Assembly (NCBI RefSeq): GCF_009831575.1
Contig: NZ_WUUT01000004.1
Span: 288,138-352,137, forward strand
From: Halovenus carboxidivorans
GTDB lineage: Archaea > Halobacteriota > Halobacteria > Halobacteriales > Haloarculaceae
Direction of reading: 5' to 3'
Length of the DNA: 64,000 bases
Below are positions 9,154-18,687 of the stretch, piece by piece. The translations under genes and the position numbers were made by a program. The notes below the pieces were generated by a model. That model was not told the origin of the DNA, did not search any database, and saw only the letters and a list, made by a program, of their open reading frames with translations. Every line of letters starts with the position of its first letter. Positions within the stretch are counted from its first letter, which is position 1.

Positions 9154-10047
9154 ATGGAGATCTGTGTGTTCGGCGCCGGCAGCCTCGGCACGCTCGTCGG
9201 CGGCCGTCTCGCCGAGGAGCACAGCGTCACCCTGGTCGGCCGCGACCCCCACGTCTCCGCGATCGAGGCGGGGGGCGTCCGAATCAGCGGCGCAATCGAA
9301 GCCACGACGTATCCCGCCGCAGCCACGACGCCCCCGGAGGCGGCGGATCTCGCCGTCGTGACGGTCAAAAGCTTCGATACGCCCGCGGCCGCCGAGGCAC
9401 TCGCGGACTGTTCACTCGACGCCGTGCTCTCTCTGCAGAACGGGCTGGGCAACGAGGAGACGCTCGCCGCGGGTCTCGAGGCTCCGGTCCTCGCGGCGAC
9501 GTGCACCTACGGTGCACGCCGCGGCGACCCCGGAACGGTCGAATGTACCGGGATCGGCGAGATCACGATCGGCACCCCCGACGGCGGTCCGTCTTCGCTC
9601 GCAGAGGAGGTTGTCGCGGCCTTCTCTGCCGCGGGACTGGTCACGGAGTACTCGACGGCGATGCCCGAGCAACTCTGGCTGAAACTGGCGGTCAACGCCG
9701 GCATCAACGCCACGACCGCCCTCGCTCGCGTCCCCAACGGGGCGTTGCTCGACGGGCCCGCCGACACGGTCGCCGCCGAAGCCGCCCGGGAAACCGCACG
9801 GGTAGCCCGTAAACGCGGCGTCGACATCTCCGAGGAGGCCGCCGTCCGGCGAACCCGAGAGGTCGCTGAGGCGACCGCTGCGAACACCTCCTCCATGCAG
9901 CAAGACGTTCGCGCCGCCGCCCGGACGGAGATCGACGCGATCAACGGCTACGTCGCGGAGACCGCGGAGAAGACGCCCGTCCCGGTCAACGAGACGCTGG
10001 CGGCGCTGATCAGGGCGTGGGAACACGAGCGGGGCCTTCGGTCGTGA
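9154..10047 (+). CDS. panE: 2-dehydropantoate 2-reductase (ketopantoate reductase)
   Basis: This 297-residue cytosolic enzyme starts with a Rossmann NADP-binding motif (ICVFGAGSLGTLVGGRL) right after the ATG at 9154. A second conserved block, LQNGLGNEE, and the substrate-domain signature LWLKLAVNAGINATTAL with the catalytic Lys are present, and the helical C-terminal domain ends in TPVPVNETL. It reduces ketopantoate to pantoate for coenzyme A synthesis. Archaeal pantothenate synthesis uses the same reductase step. The gene stands alone, 68 bases after htpX. Confidence 0.93.
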   Translation: MEICVFGAGSLGTLVGGRLAEEHSVTLVGRDPHVSAIEAGGVRISGAIEATTYPAAATTPPEAADLAVVTVKSFDTPAAAEALADCSLDAVLSLQNGLGNEETLAAGLEAPVLAATCTYGARRGDPGTVECTGIGEITIGTPDGGPSSLAEEVVAAFSAAGLVTEYSTAMPEQLWLKLAVNAGINATTALARVPNGALLDGPADTVAAEAARETARVARKRGVDISEEAAVRRTREVAEATAANTSSMQQDVRAAARTEIDAINGYVAETAEKTPVPVNETLAALIRAWEHERGLRS

Positions 10048-10090
10048 GCGGTCGCTGTCGACGGCCGAAAACAGCGTCCAACGGACAGAG

Positions 10091-10465
10091 TTAGAACGGG
10101 GCCTCGGGGCCTTCGTCGCTGTCGGAGTCGCCGGTACCGCCGCCGGGGAAGGAGGGCTCCATACCGCCTGCACCTCCGGCCATCCCTTCGTTTCCGCCCA
10201 TGCCGGTGTCGGCGTGGACCTCTTCGATCTCGGGGATCTCCTTCGTCATCCGGGTCTTGATGGCCTGGATCGTCATCGGCGAGATGCCGCAGCCGGAACA
10301 GGCGCCGCCGAGCTGGATCGACACCGTACCCTCCTCGCGGTCGAGATCCTGAATCGCCGCGCTGCCGCCGTGCATCTGGATCTGCGGGAAGTTCCGCCGC
10401 AGGAAGTTCGTGATCCGCTCGCGGAGTTCGTCCTCGGGATCCTGATCCTCAGTCTCAGTGCTCAT
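10091..10465 (-). CDS. NifU C-terminal-domain Fe-S cluster scaffold protein
   Basis: This is a 124-residue protein. The Nfu domain (about residues 15-90) contains the cluster-binding CxxC in GGACSGCGISPMTIQ and an IQMHGGSAAIQDLD stretch typical of Nfu proteins. A Gly/Met-rich disordered tail (MGGNEGMAGGAGGMEP) follows. It probably carries a bridging [4Fe-4S] cluster to apo-proteins. A GCCTAAG element about 30 bases upstream of the ATG (10494-10499 on the plus strand) sits where a TATA box would be for a leaderless transcript, and weakly resembles half of the DtxR-like boxes elsewhere. Confidence 0.9.
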   Translation of the reverse strand: MSTETEDQDPEDELRERITNFLRRNFPQIQMHGGSAAIQDLDREEGTVSIQLGGACSGCGISPMTIQAIKTRMTKEIPEIEEVHADTGMGGNEGMAGGAGGMEPSFPGGGTGDSDSDEGPEAPF

Positions 10466-10522
10466 TGTGCATCCGGCTACGTCTCGGGTGGGCTTAGGCT
10501 TTGGGTCTCACACGTTCGCGGC

Positions 10523-10843
10523 TCAGTCCCCGAAGCCGAACACCGACCGCAGTTCCGCCTCGATCTCGTCCTCGTACCGGTCCATGATCGCCGCCAGTTT
10601 CTCGTCGTCGACGATCACGCCGGAGAGTCGGTCGTCGATATCTTCGGGGAGATCGATCCGAAACTCCCCGTCCCCCTCGTAGAACGGCTCGCTCTCGGCG
10701 AGCACCTGCTGATCGATGGCGTGGATCAGTTCGGAGTCGTACTGGTCGTTCATCGTCTCGAAGGCCTGCTTGTACGCCCGCTGTAGCTCCGGAAAGTAGT
10801 GCTGGTATTTGTCCTCGAATTTCTCTGGATCGAACTCGGCCAT
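10523..10843 (-). CDS. Conserved haloarchaeal protein of unknown function (DUF5783-like)
   Basis: This 106-residue acidic, mostly helical protein starts at the ATG at 10843 with MAEFDPEKFEDKYQHYF. It has a conserved-looking core (RAYKQAFETMNDQYDSELIHAID) and ends in FGFGD. I recall this pattern as the haloarchaeal family DUF5783, without known function. It has no membrane segment, metal site or enzyme motif I can see. It lies upstream of the NifU-domain gene on the same strand, 57 bases away, so the two could be co-transcribed. Confidence 0.75.
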   Translation of the reverse strand: MAEFDPEKFEDKYQHYFPELQRAYKQAFETMNDQYDSELIHAIDQQVLAESEPFYEGDGEFRIDLPEDIDDRLSGVIVDDEKLAAIMDRYEDEIEAELRSVFGFGD

Positions 10844-11017
10844 GACCGTGGCTTTGCCCCCGACGGGCAAATCCTTGCTGTTTCGCCCGCCGTGGCGGCC
10901 GCACGCCGAACGGGTCCTATCCGGCCTGTGTCGGGCGGTTTGCCGGGGCTGTTATAAATACGTAACTATAGCCATAACAACATATAGGCCGTTTATGCTC
11001 CCTTGTCCTACTGTCTC

Positions 11018-11836
11018 ATGAGAGACGCTGACTCGACACAGAGGGAAGGGGAACCGACGACAATCAACCGACGTACACTGCTGAAGGGGGTCGGCGCGGC
11101 GGCGCTCGCCGGCACCGGCGCGGCCGCGTTCTCCGGGACGGCCGCCGCTGCACAGACGGATCTCCAGATCATCGAAGTCGACGATAGCCTTTTCGGCTGG
11201 TACGCCGACGGCTCGCTGCCGGTCGTCGACGAGTTGTTCGTCTTCATCCACGGCTGGTTCGGCAATTCGACCGTCGAGAGCCAGGCCAACGACGTGCTCA
11301 CGTCCGTCGAGAACGCGGGTTACAATCCCGACGCCGCCGTCGCAATCGAGTGGCCGGCGTCGAATCTCAACTACTTCGAGTCCGAGGGCGACACCGAAGA
11401 GGTCGCGGAGGTCACCGCGGACCTGATCGAGGAGTTCTACGATTCCGGCGGCGGCAGCGTTCGGCTGACGGGCCACTCGCTGGGGGGACGGACGGTCTGC
11501 TGGATCCCGACCAAGATCCGCGACAGCTCCGACATCGAGACCATCGCCGCGCTCGGCGCGGCCGCGGACGGCTCGAACGTCTGCGACGGGATCTGGACCG
11601 AGGGGATCGCCGAGAACGCCAACGTGTTCCGCAACATCCACTCGCTCAACGACGATGTCGTCGGGAGCGCGTACGGCGGTTCCGGCGACACGGCGCTGGG
11701 CACCGAGGGCGCTGGCTGTGACGGGCCCGCCGGCTACGCGGATGTCGACGTGACGAGCTCCGTCGGCGGCCACCTCGAATACCTCGGTGACTCGCTGACC
11801 GGCCAGAAGATTGCGCAGGCGATCGACAACAGCTAG
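11018..11836 (+). CDS. Tat-exported alpha/beta hydrolase (lipase/esterase-like)
   Basis: This is a 272-residue product. The N-terminus has a twin-arginine signal (INRRTLLKGVGAAALAGTG, then a cleavage region around AAAAQ), so it is exported folded. The mature part shows an oxyanion-hole block FVFIHGWFG and the nucleophile elbow GHSLGGRT with Ser; a plausible acid is in the SLNDDVVG region and the His in VGGHLEYL. This is the catalytic set of lipase-like hydrolases. The substrate is unknown. The promoter region upstream has TTATAAATA near 10952. The start at ATG 11018 places the Arg pair near residue 20. Confidence 0.88.
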   Translation: MRDADSTQREGEPTTINRRTLLKGVGAAALAGTGAAAFSGTAAAAQTDLQIIEVDDSLFGWYADGSLPVVDELFVFIHGWFGNSTVESQANDVLTSVENAGYNPDAAVAIEWPASNLNYFESEGDTEEVAEVTADLIEEFYDSGGGSVRLTGHSLGGRTVCWIPTKIRDSSDIETIAALGAAADGSNVCDGIWTEGIAENANVFRNIHSLNDDVVGSAYGGSGDTALGTEGAGCDGPAGYADVDVTSSVGGHLEYLGDSLTGQKIAQAIDNS

Positions 11837-11881
11837 TAATCCGTCGATCCGGTCGTCTGCGGCGGCCTCGGTCCCGAAGCC

Positions 11882-13306
11882 TCACCCGATCTGCGACGCG
11901 ACGAGTTCGTCTGCTCGCTCGACGAACGCCTCTCGTCTGTCGTCTGGAATCGTCGCCCCGGCAGCGATATCGTGACCGCCGCCGTCACCGCCGACCGCTC
12001 GGGAGGCTTCGCTCATCACGACCGAGAGATCTAGTCCCCGTCCGACCAGCGGTCCCGTGCCGCGGGCGGACACCTTCAGTTCCTCCTCGTTTTTCCGGGC
12101 GAAGGCGACGATCGGACGGTCGCTATCGACGCCGTCCACTCCGAGCGCCATCCCGGCGACGATACCGACGATTGTCTCGCGGATCTCCTCGCCGGCGTCG
12201 AAATACTGCAGGTGCTCGGCCGTCTCGACGCCCTGTCGTTTGACCTGCTCCAGCCCCTCCGAGAGATTCCTGCGGTGGGTTTCGAGCAACCGCCGCGCCT
12301 GCTCGAAGGGTTCGCCCCGCTCGCCGAGACAGACCGCCAGCCCGACATCGGCGCGTTCGTACCGGGCGGTCGCGTTCAGAAGCGTCGAAAACTCGCTCGC
12401 GTCCCGCAGACTCGTCCCCGGTCGTTCGTCGGTCAGCGTGTAGGTCGTTCCGACCAGCCGCTCGGCCTTGTTCGGCGGGACACCGCGTTCGAGCGCCCGC
12501 TGTAACAGGGCGCTGACGACGGTCTGTTTCTCGTCGTCGGTCAGATCGACCCACCGCCGCCACTCGCCGTCGCCATCCGGTGTCTTGAGATCGACCGGTA
12601 GCTCTTCGAGGAAGCCGACTGCGCCCTGTTCGTTGTTGGTGATCCCCGGAATCCGCACGTCGGTCGCGTATTCGAGCAACTTCGGAAGCGGCCGCGTCTG
12701 CTTGCCGTAGATGGCGATATCCTGTCCCTCTTCGAGGACGCCCGCCTCGGAGCCCTCCTCGACGAGCGCCCGGTTCGCGCCGACGAGTTCGCCGTCGACC
12801 GCCTGCATGTCTCCGACCGCGCCGACGACCGCGAGCGCGGCCAGGTCGCGGTTGTCCTCTCTCTGGCCGGACCGCTCGGCCATCGCCCGCGCGAGGAGGT
12901 AGCTCGCTCCGGCGCCGGAAAGCTCCGAGGCCCCGTCGATCCCCTCCAGCAAGGGGTTGAGGTGATACTCGGTCTCGGCGTCGGCGGGCTGGTGGTGATC
13001 CGCGATCACCGCCTCGAAGTCGCCGGCCCGCTCGTGTTTCGCGATGTCGTCCAACTGTCCGCTCCCGAAGTCCGTAAAGAGCACCGTCTCGAACTCCCGG
13101 GCGGCGATACTCGCAATCTCCGTCTCGTCCAACTGTTTTTTGAACACGACTTCGTGGTCGAGTCCGGCTCGTTCGAGCGCCCGCGAGGCAATCGCGGCGC
13201 TGGTCAGGCCGTCGGCGTCGATATGTGAGGCCAACAGCACGCGGTCGCTGTCGAGCAGGCGACTCGCACAGGCCCGTGCGCGCTCGTCGAGTTCCGGAAC
13301 CGGCAT
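11882..13306 (-). CDS. DHH-family phosphoesterase (archaeal RecJ-like exonuclease)
   Basis: The protein has 474 residues. The DHH domain is complete: SHIDADGLTSAA, an FTDFGSGQ motif and the family-defining IADHHQPAD. The C-terminal DHHA1 domain ends with VGGDGGGHDIAAGATIP. Archaeal members are RecJ-like nucleases, some acting with the replisome (GAN) and others as 3'-5' ssDNA/RNA exonucleases; I cannot assign which from this sequence. The start is ambiguous between ATG 13306 (MPVPELDERAR, chosen) and ATG 13327, 6 bases from the stop of the upstream phosphatase gene, with which it is probably co-transcribed. Confidence 0.88.
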   Translation of the reverse strand: MPVPELDERARACASRLLDSDRVLLASHIDADGLTSAAIASRALERAGLDHEVVFKKQLDETEIASIAAREFETVLFTDFGSGQLDDIAKHERAGDFEAVIADHHQPADAETEYHLNPLLEGIDGASELSGAGASYLLARAMAERSGQREDNRDLAALAVVGAVGDMQAVDGELVGANRALVEEGSEAGVLEEGQDIAIYGKQTRPLPKLLEYATDVRIPGITNNEQGAVGFLEELPVDLKTPDGDGEWRRWVDLTDDEKQTVVSALLQRALERGVPPNKAERLVGTTYTLTDERPGTSLRDASEFSTLLNATARYERADVGLAVCLGERGEPFEQARRLLETHRRNLSEGLEQVKRQGVETAEHLQYFDAGEEIRETIVGIVAGMALGVDGVDSDRPIVAFARKNEEELKVSARGTGPLVGRGLDLSVVMSEASRAVGGDGGGHDIAAGATIPDDRREAFVERADELVASQIG

Positions 13307-13332
13307 TACCCGAGGTTGGGTCGGCATCGCTC

Positions 13333-14067
13333 TTAAGCTTCCGGCTCCCGGCCGAGGAACCACTCGACGGCCCGCAGAAATCCGTCACCGAACGTGGCGG
13401 ACGTGACGCGGTCAGCCGCCGCTTTCGCGTCCTCGTCGGCGTTGCCGACCGCGACGCTTCGCCCGGCAACCTCGAACGTCGACACGTCGTTCGTCGAGTC
13501 TCCGACCGCCAGACACTCCTCCGGGGACACTCCGAGATCGTCGCTGATTGCTTCGAGTGCCCGCCCCTTGCTCTGGTCGGGGGACTTGACGTGGTAGGCG
13601 TAGCCGGTGTCGACGACGACCAGCCCGTGCTCGGCCGCGATACTCTCCAGCGGGTCCAGCGGCGAGTCCCGGCTGACCGCAATCTCGGTCTCGCGCCAGC
13701 GATTGACGAGGTCAGTCTCGCCCCAGCCGAGGCTGTACCCCCGATCGCGGTACTCCTCGACGACGGCCGTCGCCGCCTCCGGATCGCCGGTGAACCGGAC
13801 CGGGTGGTCGTAACCCGCCAGCGCGACGCCGCCGTTTTCGGCGATGACGTTCGGCTCCAGACCGGCAAACTCCGCGAGCGCCACGGGGTAGGGCATCGCC
13901 TTCCCGGTTGCGATGACGACCGCCTCCGGCCAGGCCCGCAGGACCGGCAGGACGCGCGGGTCCAGCGCCCGCTGGTCGTCGGTGAGCGTCCCGTCGATGT
14001 CCGCGACCAGCGGACCGAGCGTCTCGGGCAGCCCTGCGGCGAGTTCTAGCGTCTCCTGAAAATCCAT
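13333..14067 (-). CDS. Archaeal-type phosphoglycolate phosphatase (HAD superfamily)
   Basis: This 244-residue enzyme has the HAD nucleophile motif VADIDGTLTDD, a motif II Thr in VVIATGKAMPYPVAL, a cap domain in the middle, motif III Lys in SPDQSKGRAL and motif IV GDSTNDVSTFEVAG. This is the short archaeal phosphoglycolate phosphatase (TA0175-like) form of the Cof family. It dephosphorylates 2-phosphoglycolate produced by DNA repair or oxygenation. The gene is followed closely by the DHH phosphoesterase on the same strand. Confidence 0.9.
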   Translation of the reverse strand: MDFQETLELAAGLPETLGPLVADIDGTLTDDQRALDPRVLPVLRAWPEAVVIATGKAMPYPVALAEFAGLEPNVIAENGGVALAGYDHPVRFTGDPEAATAVVEEYRDRGYSLGWGETDLVNRWRETEIAVSRDSPLDPLESIAAEHGLVVVDTGYAYHVKSPDQSKGRALEAISDDLGVSPEECLAVGDSTNDVSTFEVAGRSVAVGNADEDAKAAADRVTSATFGDGFLRAVEWFLGREPEA

Positions 14068-14107
14068 ACCTCCCGTTGTTCGGCGGCGGTCTTTTCGGTA
14101 TCGACTC

Positions 14108-14947
14108 TCAGCCGAGATCGAGTCGCCGGAAGCGGAGATAGCCGACGGTGACGGGCACGATCACCCAGACCACGAGCACGACGATCCCGAGCCAGTTCTG
14201 GAGAAAGACGGCGTCCGGCTCCGGGTATCTCGTTATCTCGGCGAACTCGGGGATGAGTCCCCTGGCGGCGTAGCCGAAGGCGTTTGCGGGGTTCAACAGG
14301 CCGACGAACTCGATCCAGTTCGGCAGGCCGCCCTCCGGGAGTTCCGAACCGACGGTCGCCAGTTGTAACACGAGAAGGAACACGTTCCAGAACAGCAGAA
14401 ACAGGCCGTACAGCCCGACCATCACCGCCAGCGCGGCCGTCCGTGATCGGAGAAACACCGACAGCCCGATCCCCACACTGACGTAGACCGCTCCGTACAG
14501 GAGCGTCAACAGCGTATACAGCCCGAATATTCGGAGCGAGAAGGCGTCGTAGCCGACGACCGCGATCACGGCGGCCGTCCCGTATCCGACCGCGACAGCG
14601 CCACACAGAACAGCCACCCGACCCAACAGTTTCCCGAAGACGAAATCCCGCCTGCTGTGTGGCAGCGCGAGCATGAGCTTGAAACTCCCGCTCGCCCGGT
14701 CGTCGACGACGGCCGCGTACCCGAGCATCAGCCCGATCAACGGGACGAAGTACACCGCCGACTGCTGCATGCTGTTCATCATCGCCAGCGTGCTGGTCGA
14801 GAGTTCGCTGTCGCGGTATATATTCGGCACCCACTGAATCCCGGCGAGAAACCCGGCCCAGAGGACGAACAGTGCAGTCGTCGCTGCCAGCGTGTACGAC
14901 CGCCGGGTGTCCAGAAACTCCTTTTTCGTGACTGCCCAGAGACTCAC
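14108..14947 (-). CDS. ABC-2 type transporter permease (orphan)
   Basis: This is an integral membrane protein of about 279 residues with six predicted segments and the ABC-2 permease opening WAVTKKEFLDTRRSY; a conserved DDRASGSFKLMLALPHSRRDFVFGK loop follows segment two. NosY/NatB-type relatives export or assemble copper, sodium or drug substrates with a separate ATPase, but no ATPase gene is adjacent. I place the start at GTG 14947, because a TATA element (14974-14980) lies 27-33 bases upstream as for a leaderless mRNA and because longer frames run into the divergent gene at 15037. Confidence 0.75.
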   Translation of the reverse strand: MSLWAVTKKEFLDTRRSYTLAATTALFVLWAGFLAGIQWVPNIYRDSELSTSTLAMMNSMQQSAVYFVPLIGLMLGYAAVVDDRASGSFKLMLALPHSRRDFVFGKLLGRVAVLCGAVAVGYGTAAVIAVVGYDAFSLRIFGLYTLLTLLYGAVYVSVGIGLSVFLRSRTAALAVMVGLYGLFLLFWNVFLLVLQLATVGSELPEGGLPNWIEFVGLLNPANAFGYAARGLIPEFAEITRYPEPDAVFLQNWLGIVVLVVWVIVPVTVGYLRFRRLDLG

Positions 14948-14973
14948 TCCTGTCCGATACTTCTCAACGAACG

Positions 14974-14980
14974 AATATAT
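14974..14980 (-). promoter_or_regulatory. TATA element of the ABC-2 permease gene
   Basis: ATATATT on the minus strand is centred about 29 bases upstream of the GTG at 14947, the usual archaeal TATA-to-start distance for a leaderless transcript. It supports the shorter permease start. Confidence 0.5.
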
Positions 14981-15036
14981 CTGCGTCGGCGCGTTTCTCA
15001 CGCTGAAACGGCGTAGAGGAGTTGCCGCACCGCCGG

Positions 15037-15273
15037 ATGCGAGCGGCCACAAAGGTCTTCGGTGTGTCCGCGGTAGCTACTCACGTGCTCGCACTGTTCG
15101 TCGGTCCGCTCGGCCTCCTGCTCTCGGCGCTGGTGACGATACTGCTGATTCTCGTCGTGTTGCGGATCGTGTTCGCGCTGGCGTGGCGACTGGTCGTCGT
15201 CGTCGCGGTCGTTCTCGCGATTCTCTGGCTGCTCGGTGCGGTCGGAATCGGGACGCCGGGACCGCCGTTCTGA
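15037..15273 (+). CDS. Small two-segment membrane protein, function unknown
   Basis: This is a 78-residue product starting at the ATG at 15037. It consists of two long hydrophobic segments (about residues 8-40 and 43-68) and a short Gly/Pro tail ending TPGPPF. Codon-position G+C is that of its neighbours. It is divergent from the ABC-2 permease and convergent with the polyprenyl synthase gene, 13 bases between stop codons. I recognise no family. Confidence 0.6.
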   Translation: MRAATKVFGVSAVATHVLALFVGPLGLLLSALVTILLILVVLRIVFALAWRLVVVVAVVLAILWLLGAVGIGTPGPPF

Positions 15274-15286
15274 CAACCGCCCGCGC

Positions 15287-16321
15287 TCAGTACTCCCGCT
15301 CGATGAGATAGTCCGCGATGTCGTCGAGCAGGTCGTGCGCTTCGTTGTCGGGCAGGGTTTCGAGGTGTGATTTCCCGCTATCGACCAGCCGTTGAGCCGT
15401 CGAGCGGGCGTACTCGATACTGCCGACCTCCTCCAGTGTTGCGACCGCCTCGTCGATTTCGGCCTCGGTCACGTCCTCGACCGTCTCCGCAGTGACGAGG
15501 TCGTCGACATCGACGCCGTGGTCGCGGGCGTGGACGGTGATGATCGTCCGCTTACCCTCGACGAGGTCGCTGCCTCGCTGTTTGCCCAGTTTCTCGGTCG
15601 GCGTCGTCAGGTCCAGCAGGTCGTCCTGGATCTGGAACGCCCGGCCAACGTCGAGTCCGTAGCTGTGTAGCGGTTCGACGGCGTCGTCGTAGCCCATGAG
15701 AACCGCCGGGATACTCGCCGCCGCGGCGTACAGCACCGCCGTCTTCAGTTCCACCATCCCGAGGTACTCGTCCGGCGTCACGGCCGCCCGCTTCTCGAAC
15801 TCGATGTCCAGCGACTGCCCTTCACAGATCTCCGTGCAGGTCGTCGCCAACTCCGAGAGCGCTCGCACGGAGCGGTCGGCCGACGCGCCCGTTTCGAGCA
15901 TGTTCTCGAAGGCCTTGGAGTACAGCGTGTCACCGGCGAGAATCGCCGTCGAGAGATCGTACTCCTGGTGGACCGCTGGGACGCCACGGCGCATGTCGTC
16001 GTCGTCCATGATGTCGTCGTGGATCAGCGTGAACGACTGGATGATCTCGATGCTCACCGCGGCGGCCATCACGTCGACCGCGCCGCCGTCGGCGGCGGGA
16101 AACGCCCGGTAGTCCTCGGACTCCGGCTCGACGTCTGCGAGCGCCTCCGCGGCGAGCAGGAGGATCGTCGGGCGAAGCCGTTTCCCGCCGGCTTCGAGGA
16201 GATACCGGGACGCCTCGTAGAGCCGCTGTGGCTCGTCGATGGGCAGATCCTCCTCGATTGCGTCGTTGACGAGTCGTCGTCGCCGTTCGAGCGCGGCCTC
16301 GACTGCCTGCTGACGGGACAT
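15287..16321 (-). CDS. idsA: Polyprenyl diphosphate synthase (geranylgeranyl/farnesyl type)
   Basis: This is a 344-residue trans-prenyltransferase. The first Asp-rich motif is LIHDDIMDDDDMRRG and the second FQIQDDLLDLT, both binding Mg-diphosphate. The Lys-Arg-rich GGKRLRPTILLLAAEAL block binds isopentenyl diphosphate. It condenses isopentenyl diphosphate onto allylic diphosphates to make the C20 (or C15/C25) precursor of archaeal ether lipids. Chain length depends on residues before the first motif and is not certain. The start at ATG 16321 is two bases after the RNase J stop, and the whole block upstream (mevalonate kinase, isopentenyl phosphate kinase) feeds the same pathway. Confidence 0.92.
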   Translation of the reverse strand: MSRQQAVEAALERRRRLVNDAIEEDLPIDEPQRLYEASRYLLEAGGKRLRPTILLLAAEALADVEPESEDYRAFPAADGGAVDVMAAAVSIEIIQSFTLIHDDIMDDDDMRRGVPAVHQEYDLSTAILAGDTLYSKAFENMLETGASADRSVRALSELATTCTEICEGQSLDIEFEKRAAVTPDEYLGMVELKTAVLYAAAASIPAVLMGYDDAVEPLHSYGLDVGRAFQIQDDLLDLTTPTEKLGKQRGSDLVEGKRTIITVHARDHGVDVDDLVTAETVEDVTEAEIDEAVATLEEVGSIEYARSTAQRLVDSGKSHLETLPDNEAHDLLDDIADYLIEREY

Positions 16322-16323
16322 GA

Positions 16324-17670
16324 TCACTCGACCAGCGTGATCAGGTTCCCGTTCCGTGTGACGTGCAGGTCACGACCCATCTTGTAGCCCTGGTTCTCGG
16401 CGAGGTTGACGTAGTCCGAGAAGCCGCTCATGTCCTGGTGGGCCGGGATGACGTTCTGTGGCTGCAGCGCCTGCAGCATCTCGTAGTGCCCTTCGCGGTT
16501 CAGGTGTCCGGAGACGTGGATGTCATCGTAGATGCGTGCGCCCTGCATGCCGAGCAGTCGCTCTGACTGGTAGCGCTGGCCCTCGTTCATCGGCTCCGGA
16601 ATCACGCGCGCGGAGAACAGCACTTTGTCACCGTCGTCCAGTTCGTACGGCGTCTCGCCGCGACCCATCCGCGTGAGCATCGCTCGCGGCTCACCCTGGT
16701 GGCCGGTGACGATGGGCAGGAAGTTCTCCTTGCCCTCGTTCATGACTCGCTTGAACGTCCGGTCGACGGACTTGCGGTGGCCGTACATGCCCAGATCCTC
16801 CGGGAAGTCGACGAAGTCCAGTCGCTCGGCGGTGCCGGAGTACTTCTCCATCGACCGCCCCAGAAGCACCGGCTGGCGACCGATGTCGTCGGCGAACTCG
16901 ACCAGCGACTTCACGCGCGCGATGTGACTGGAGAACGTCGTGGCGACGATTCCGCCGTCGTAGTCCTCGATGCTGTACATCACGTCCTTGAGGTGGCGTC
17001 GCGCGACCGACTCCGAGGGCGTGCGACCCTTCTTGCCGGCGTTCGTACAGTCCTCGATGTAACAGAGGACACCGTTGTCCTCGCGACCGATCTCGCGGAA
17101 CCGCTCCATGTCGATGGGGTCGCCGATGACCGGCGTGTGGTCCATCCGTTTGTCCAGCCCGTAGACGATTGCCCCCTCCGGCGTGTGCAGGACGGGGTTG
17201 ATCGCGTCGATGATCGAGTGGGTGACGTTGACGAACTCGAGTTCGTTTCGCTCGCCGATACTCATCGTCTCGCCGGCTTCCATCTTCACGAGGTCGTTCT
17301 GGACGCCGAACTTCTCCTCGCCCTGAATCTGCTGTTTGACCAGCTCGATCGTGTACGGCGTCGCCACAATCGGCGCGTCGTATCGGTGCGCGAGTTTCGA
17401 GATGGCACCGATGTGATCGAGGTGGCCGTGTGTCGGCACGATGGCCTTCACGTCGCCTTCCAACTCGGACATGATCCGATCGTCCGGGATCGCACCCATG
17501 TCGATCAGATCCAGCGAGTGCATCCGCTCTGTTTCCACGTTGTCGTGGATCAGTACCTTCGAGAGGTTCAGGCCCATGTCGAAGACGACGACGTCGTCGC
17601 CCGCCCGCACTGCCGTCATCTGTCGCCCGACCTCTTCGTATCCGCCAATCGTTGCGATTTCGATTTCCAT
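16324..17670 (-). CDS. rnj: Archaeal ribonuclease J (beta-CASP metallo-beta-lactamase)
   Basis: The product has 448 residues from the ATG at 17670 ([15 protein letters not shown]). The metallo-beta-lactamase core shows [11 protein letters not shown] with Asp and His zinc ligands, later [11 protein letters not shown] and [12 protein letters not shown]. The beta-CASP region has [27 protein letters not shown] and [14 protein letters not shown]. This is aRNase J, a 5'-3' exoribonuclease that trims and degrades mRNA. The longer upstream frame has no family content. Linkage to polyprenyl synthase two bases downstream is a recurrent archaeal gene order. Confidence 0.95.
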   Translation of the reverse strand: MEIEIATIGGYEEVGRQMTAVRAGDDVVVFDMGLNLSKVLIHDNVETERMHSLDLIDMGAIPDDRIMSELEGDVKAIVPTHGHLDHIGAISKLAHRYDAPIVATPYTIELVKQQIQGEEKFGVQNDLVKMEAGETMSIGERNELEFVNVTHSIIDAINPVLHTPEGAIVYGLDKRMDHTPVIGDPIDMERFREIGREDNGVLCYIEDCTNAGKKGRTPSESVARRHLKDVMYSIEDYDGGIVATTFSSHIARVKSLVEFADDIGRQPVLLGRSMEKYSGTAERLDFVDFPEDLGMYGHRKSVDRTFKRVMNEGKENFLPIVTGHQGEPRAMLTRMGRGETPYELDDGDKVLFSARVIPEPMNEGQRYQSERLLGMQGARIYDDIHVSGHLNREGHYEMLQALQPQNVIPAHQDMSGFSDYVNLAENQGYKMGRDLHVTRNGNLITLVE

Positions 17671-17907
17671 AGTGATCACGCCGAGGCGCTCGCCACGCCC
17701 GGACGAACCGGCAACCACAGCACGGCCAACTAATCGGCCGGCGAGTGGTCCCGACGCTGTCGGTCGGCCGCCGTCGGACGGACGGCCCGTTGCCGAGTCC
17801 GTCGTCAGTGGCGGCACGCCGGTCGCCCGTCGTTCCCGTGGCGACCGTTCGCTCGGATACGCGGAAGTCGTACCGCAAGCCTAAAAAGAACGTCGGTTGG
17901 TCCTTCG

Positions 17908-18621
17908 TTACTCCTCGTCGAAATTATCGGCCAGCGGATCAGTGTCCGCGCTTCCGGCGGTTTCGGCGTCTTCACGGGACTGTTCCGGCCCTTCGTCGAT
18001 ACCGTCACCGCCCGCTCCGTCTTCGGGTTCGCTGCTCCCGAAGACGATCTCCTCCGCAGTCTGTTCGCGGCCGGCGTCGTCGTTCTCCTCGGCTTCTACC
18101 GGCCGAGCGGGCTCCGTCGGTTCGGCCGCCGAACTCTCCATCGGGGGCTGTTCGCCGGCGGCCGGACTCGGCTGTTGGTCGGGTTCGGTCGGCGGCTGGC
18201 GACTCTCGGCGTCGGCCTCCGTCCGTGTCGGCTCGCGTTCGACCGGCTCGGCCGTCAGGCTCTGCTGGTCCGGCGTCTGCTCGTCGTCACCTGGTTCCGG
18301 GGCTTGCTCGGTCCCGCTCCCGGCAGCCTCGATGTCGACGCTCATCTCCGTCGACCCTCTCGCGACGCCGTCGGCGATTAGCTTGTGAACGATTGCGAAG
18401 TGGCCGATGACGAGTACGCTGGTCCCGAGCACGCCGAGCACGGCCCCGCCGGCGAAGATGGCGACATCCGGATCGCTCGGGAGGTCCCACCCGACCATCT
18501 CGGATTCGATGAGCGCGGCGCCGAGGCCCAGGCCGCCCCCACCGACGATGACGACGGCGAGAAAGAGCACGAACAGTCGAGCGCCGTATTTGAAACTCTC
18601 CGCGAACGATGTCGTAGCCAT
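17908..18621 (-). CDS. Two-segment membrane protein with long acidic disordered tail
   Basis: This 237-residue protein starts at ATG 18621. Two membrane segments (about residues 14-40 and 55-80) are followed by roughly 150 residues very rich in Glu, Asp, Pro, Ser and Thr, with no predicted fold. The tail is probably cytosolic. No catalytic motif is visible. The gene lies between isopentenyl phosphate kinase and RNase J on the same strand, with 66 bases to the kinase stop and 237 bases to the RNase J start, so it is part of a conserved neighbourhood even though its role is unknown. Confidence 0.75.
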   Translation of the reverse strand: MATTSFAESFKYGARLFVLFLAVVIVGGGGLGLGAALIESEMVGWDLPSDPDVAIFAGGAVLGVLGTSVLVIGHFAIVHKLIADGVARGSTEMSVDIEAAGSGTEQAPEPGDDEQTPDQQSLTAEPVEREPTRTEADAESRQPPTEPDQQPSPAAGEQPPMESSAAEPTEPARPVEAEENDDAGREQTAEEIVFGSSEPEDGAGGDGIDEGPEQSREDAETAGSADTDPLADNFDEE

Positions 18622-18687
18622 ACCGTGGCAATTGTCTGAAACCCGTAAATGCATTTCGGCGTCACACCGCTCCCGGTGCGGGCGGGT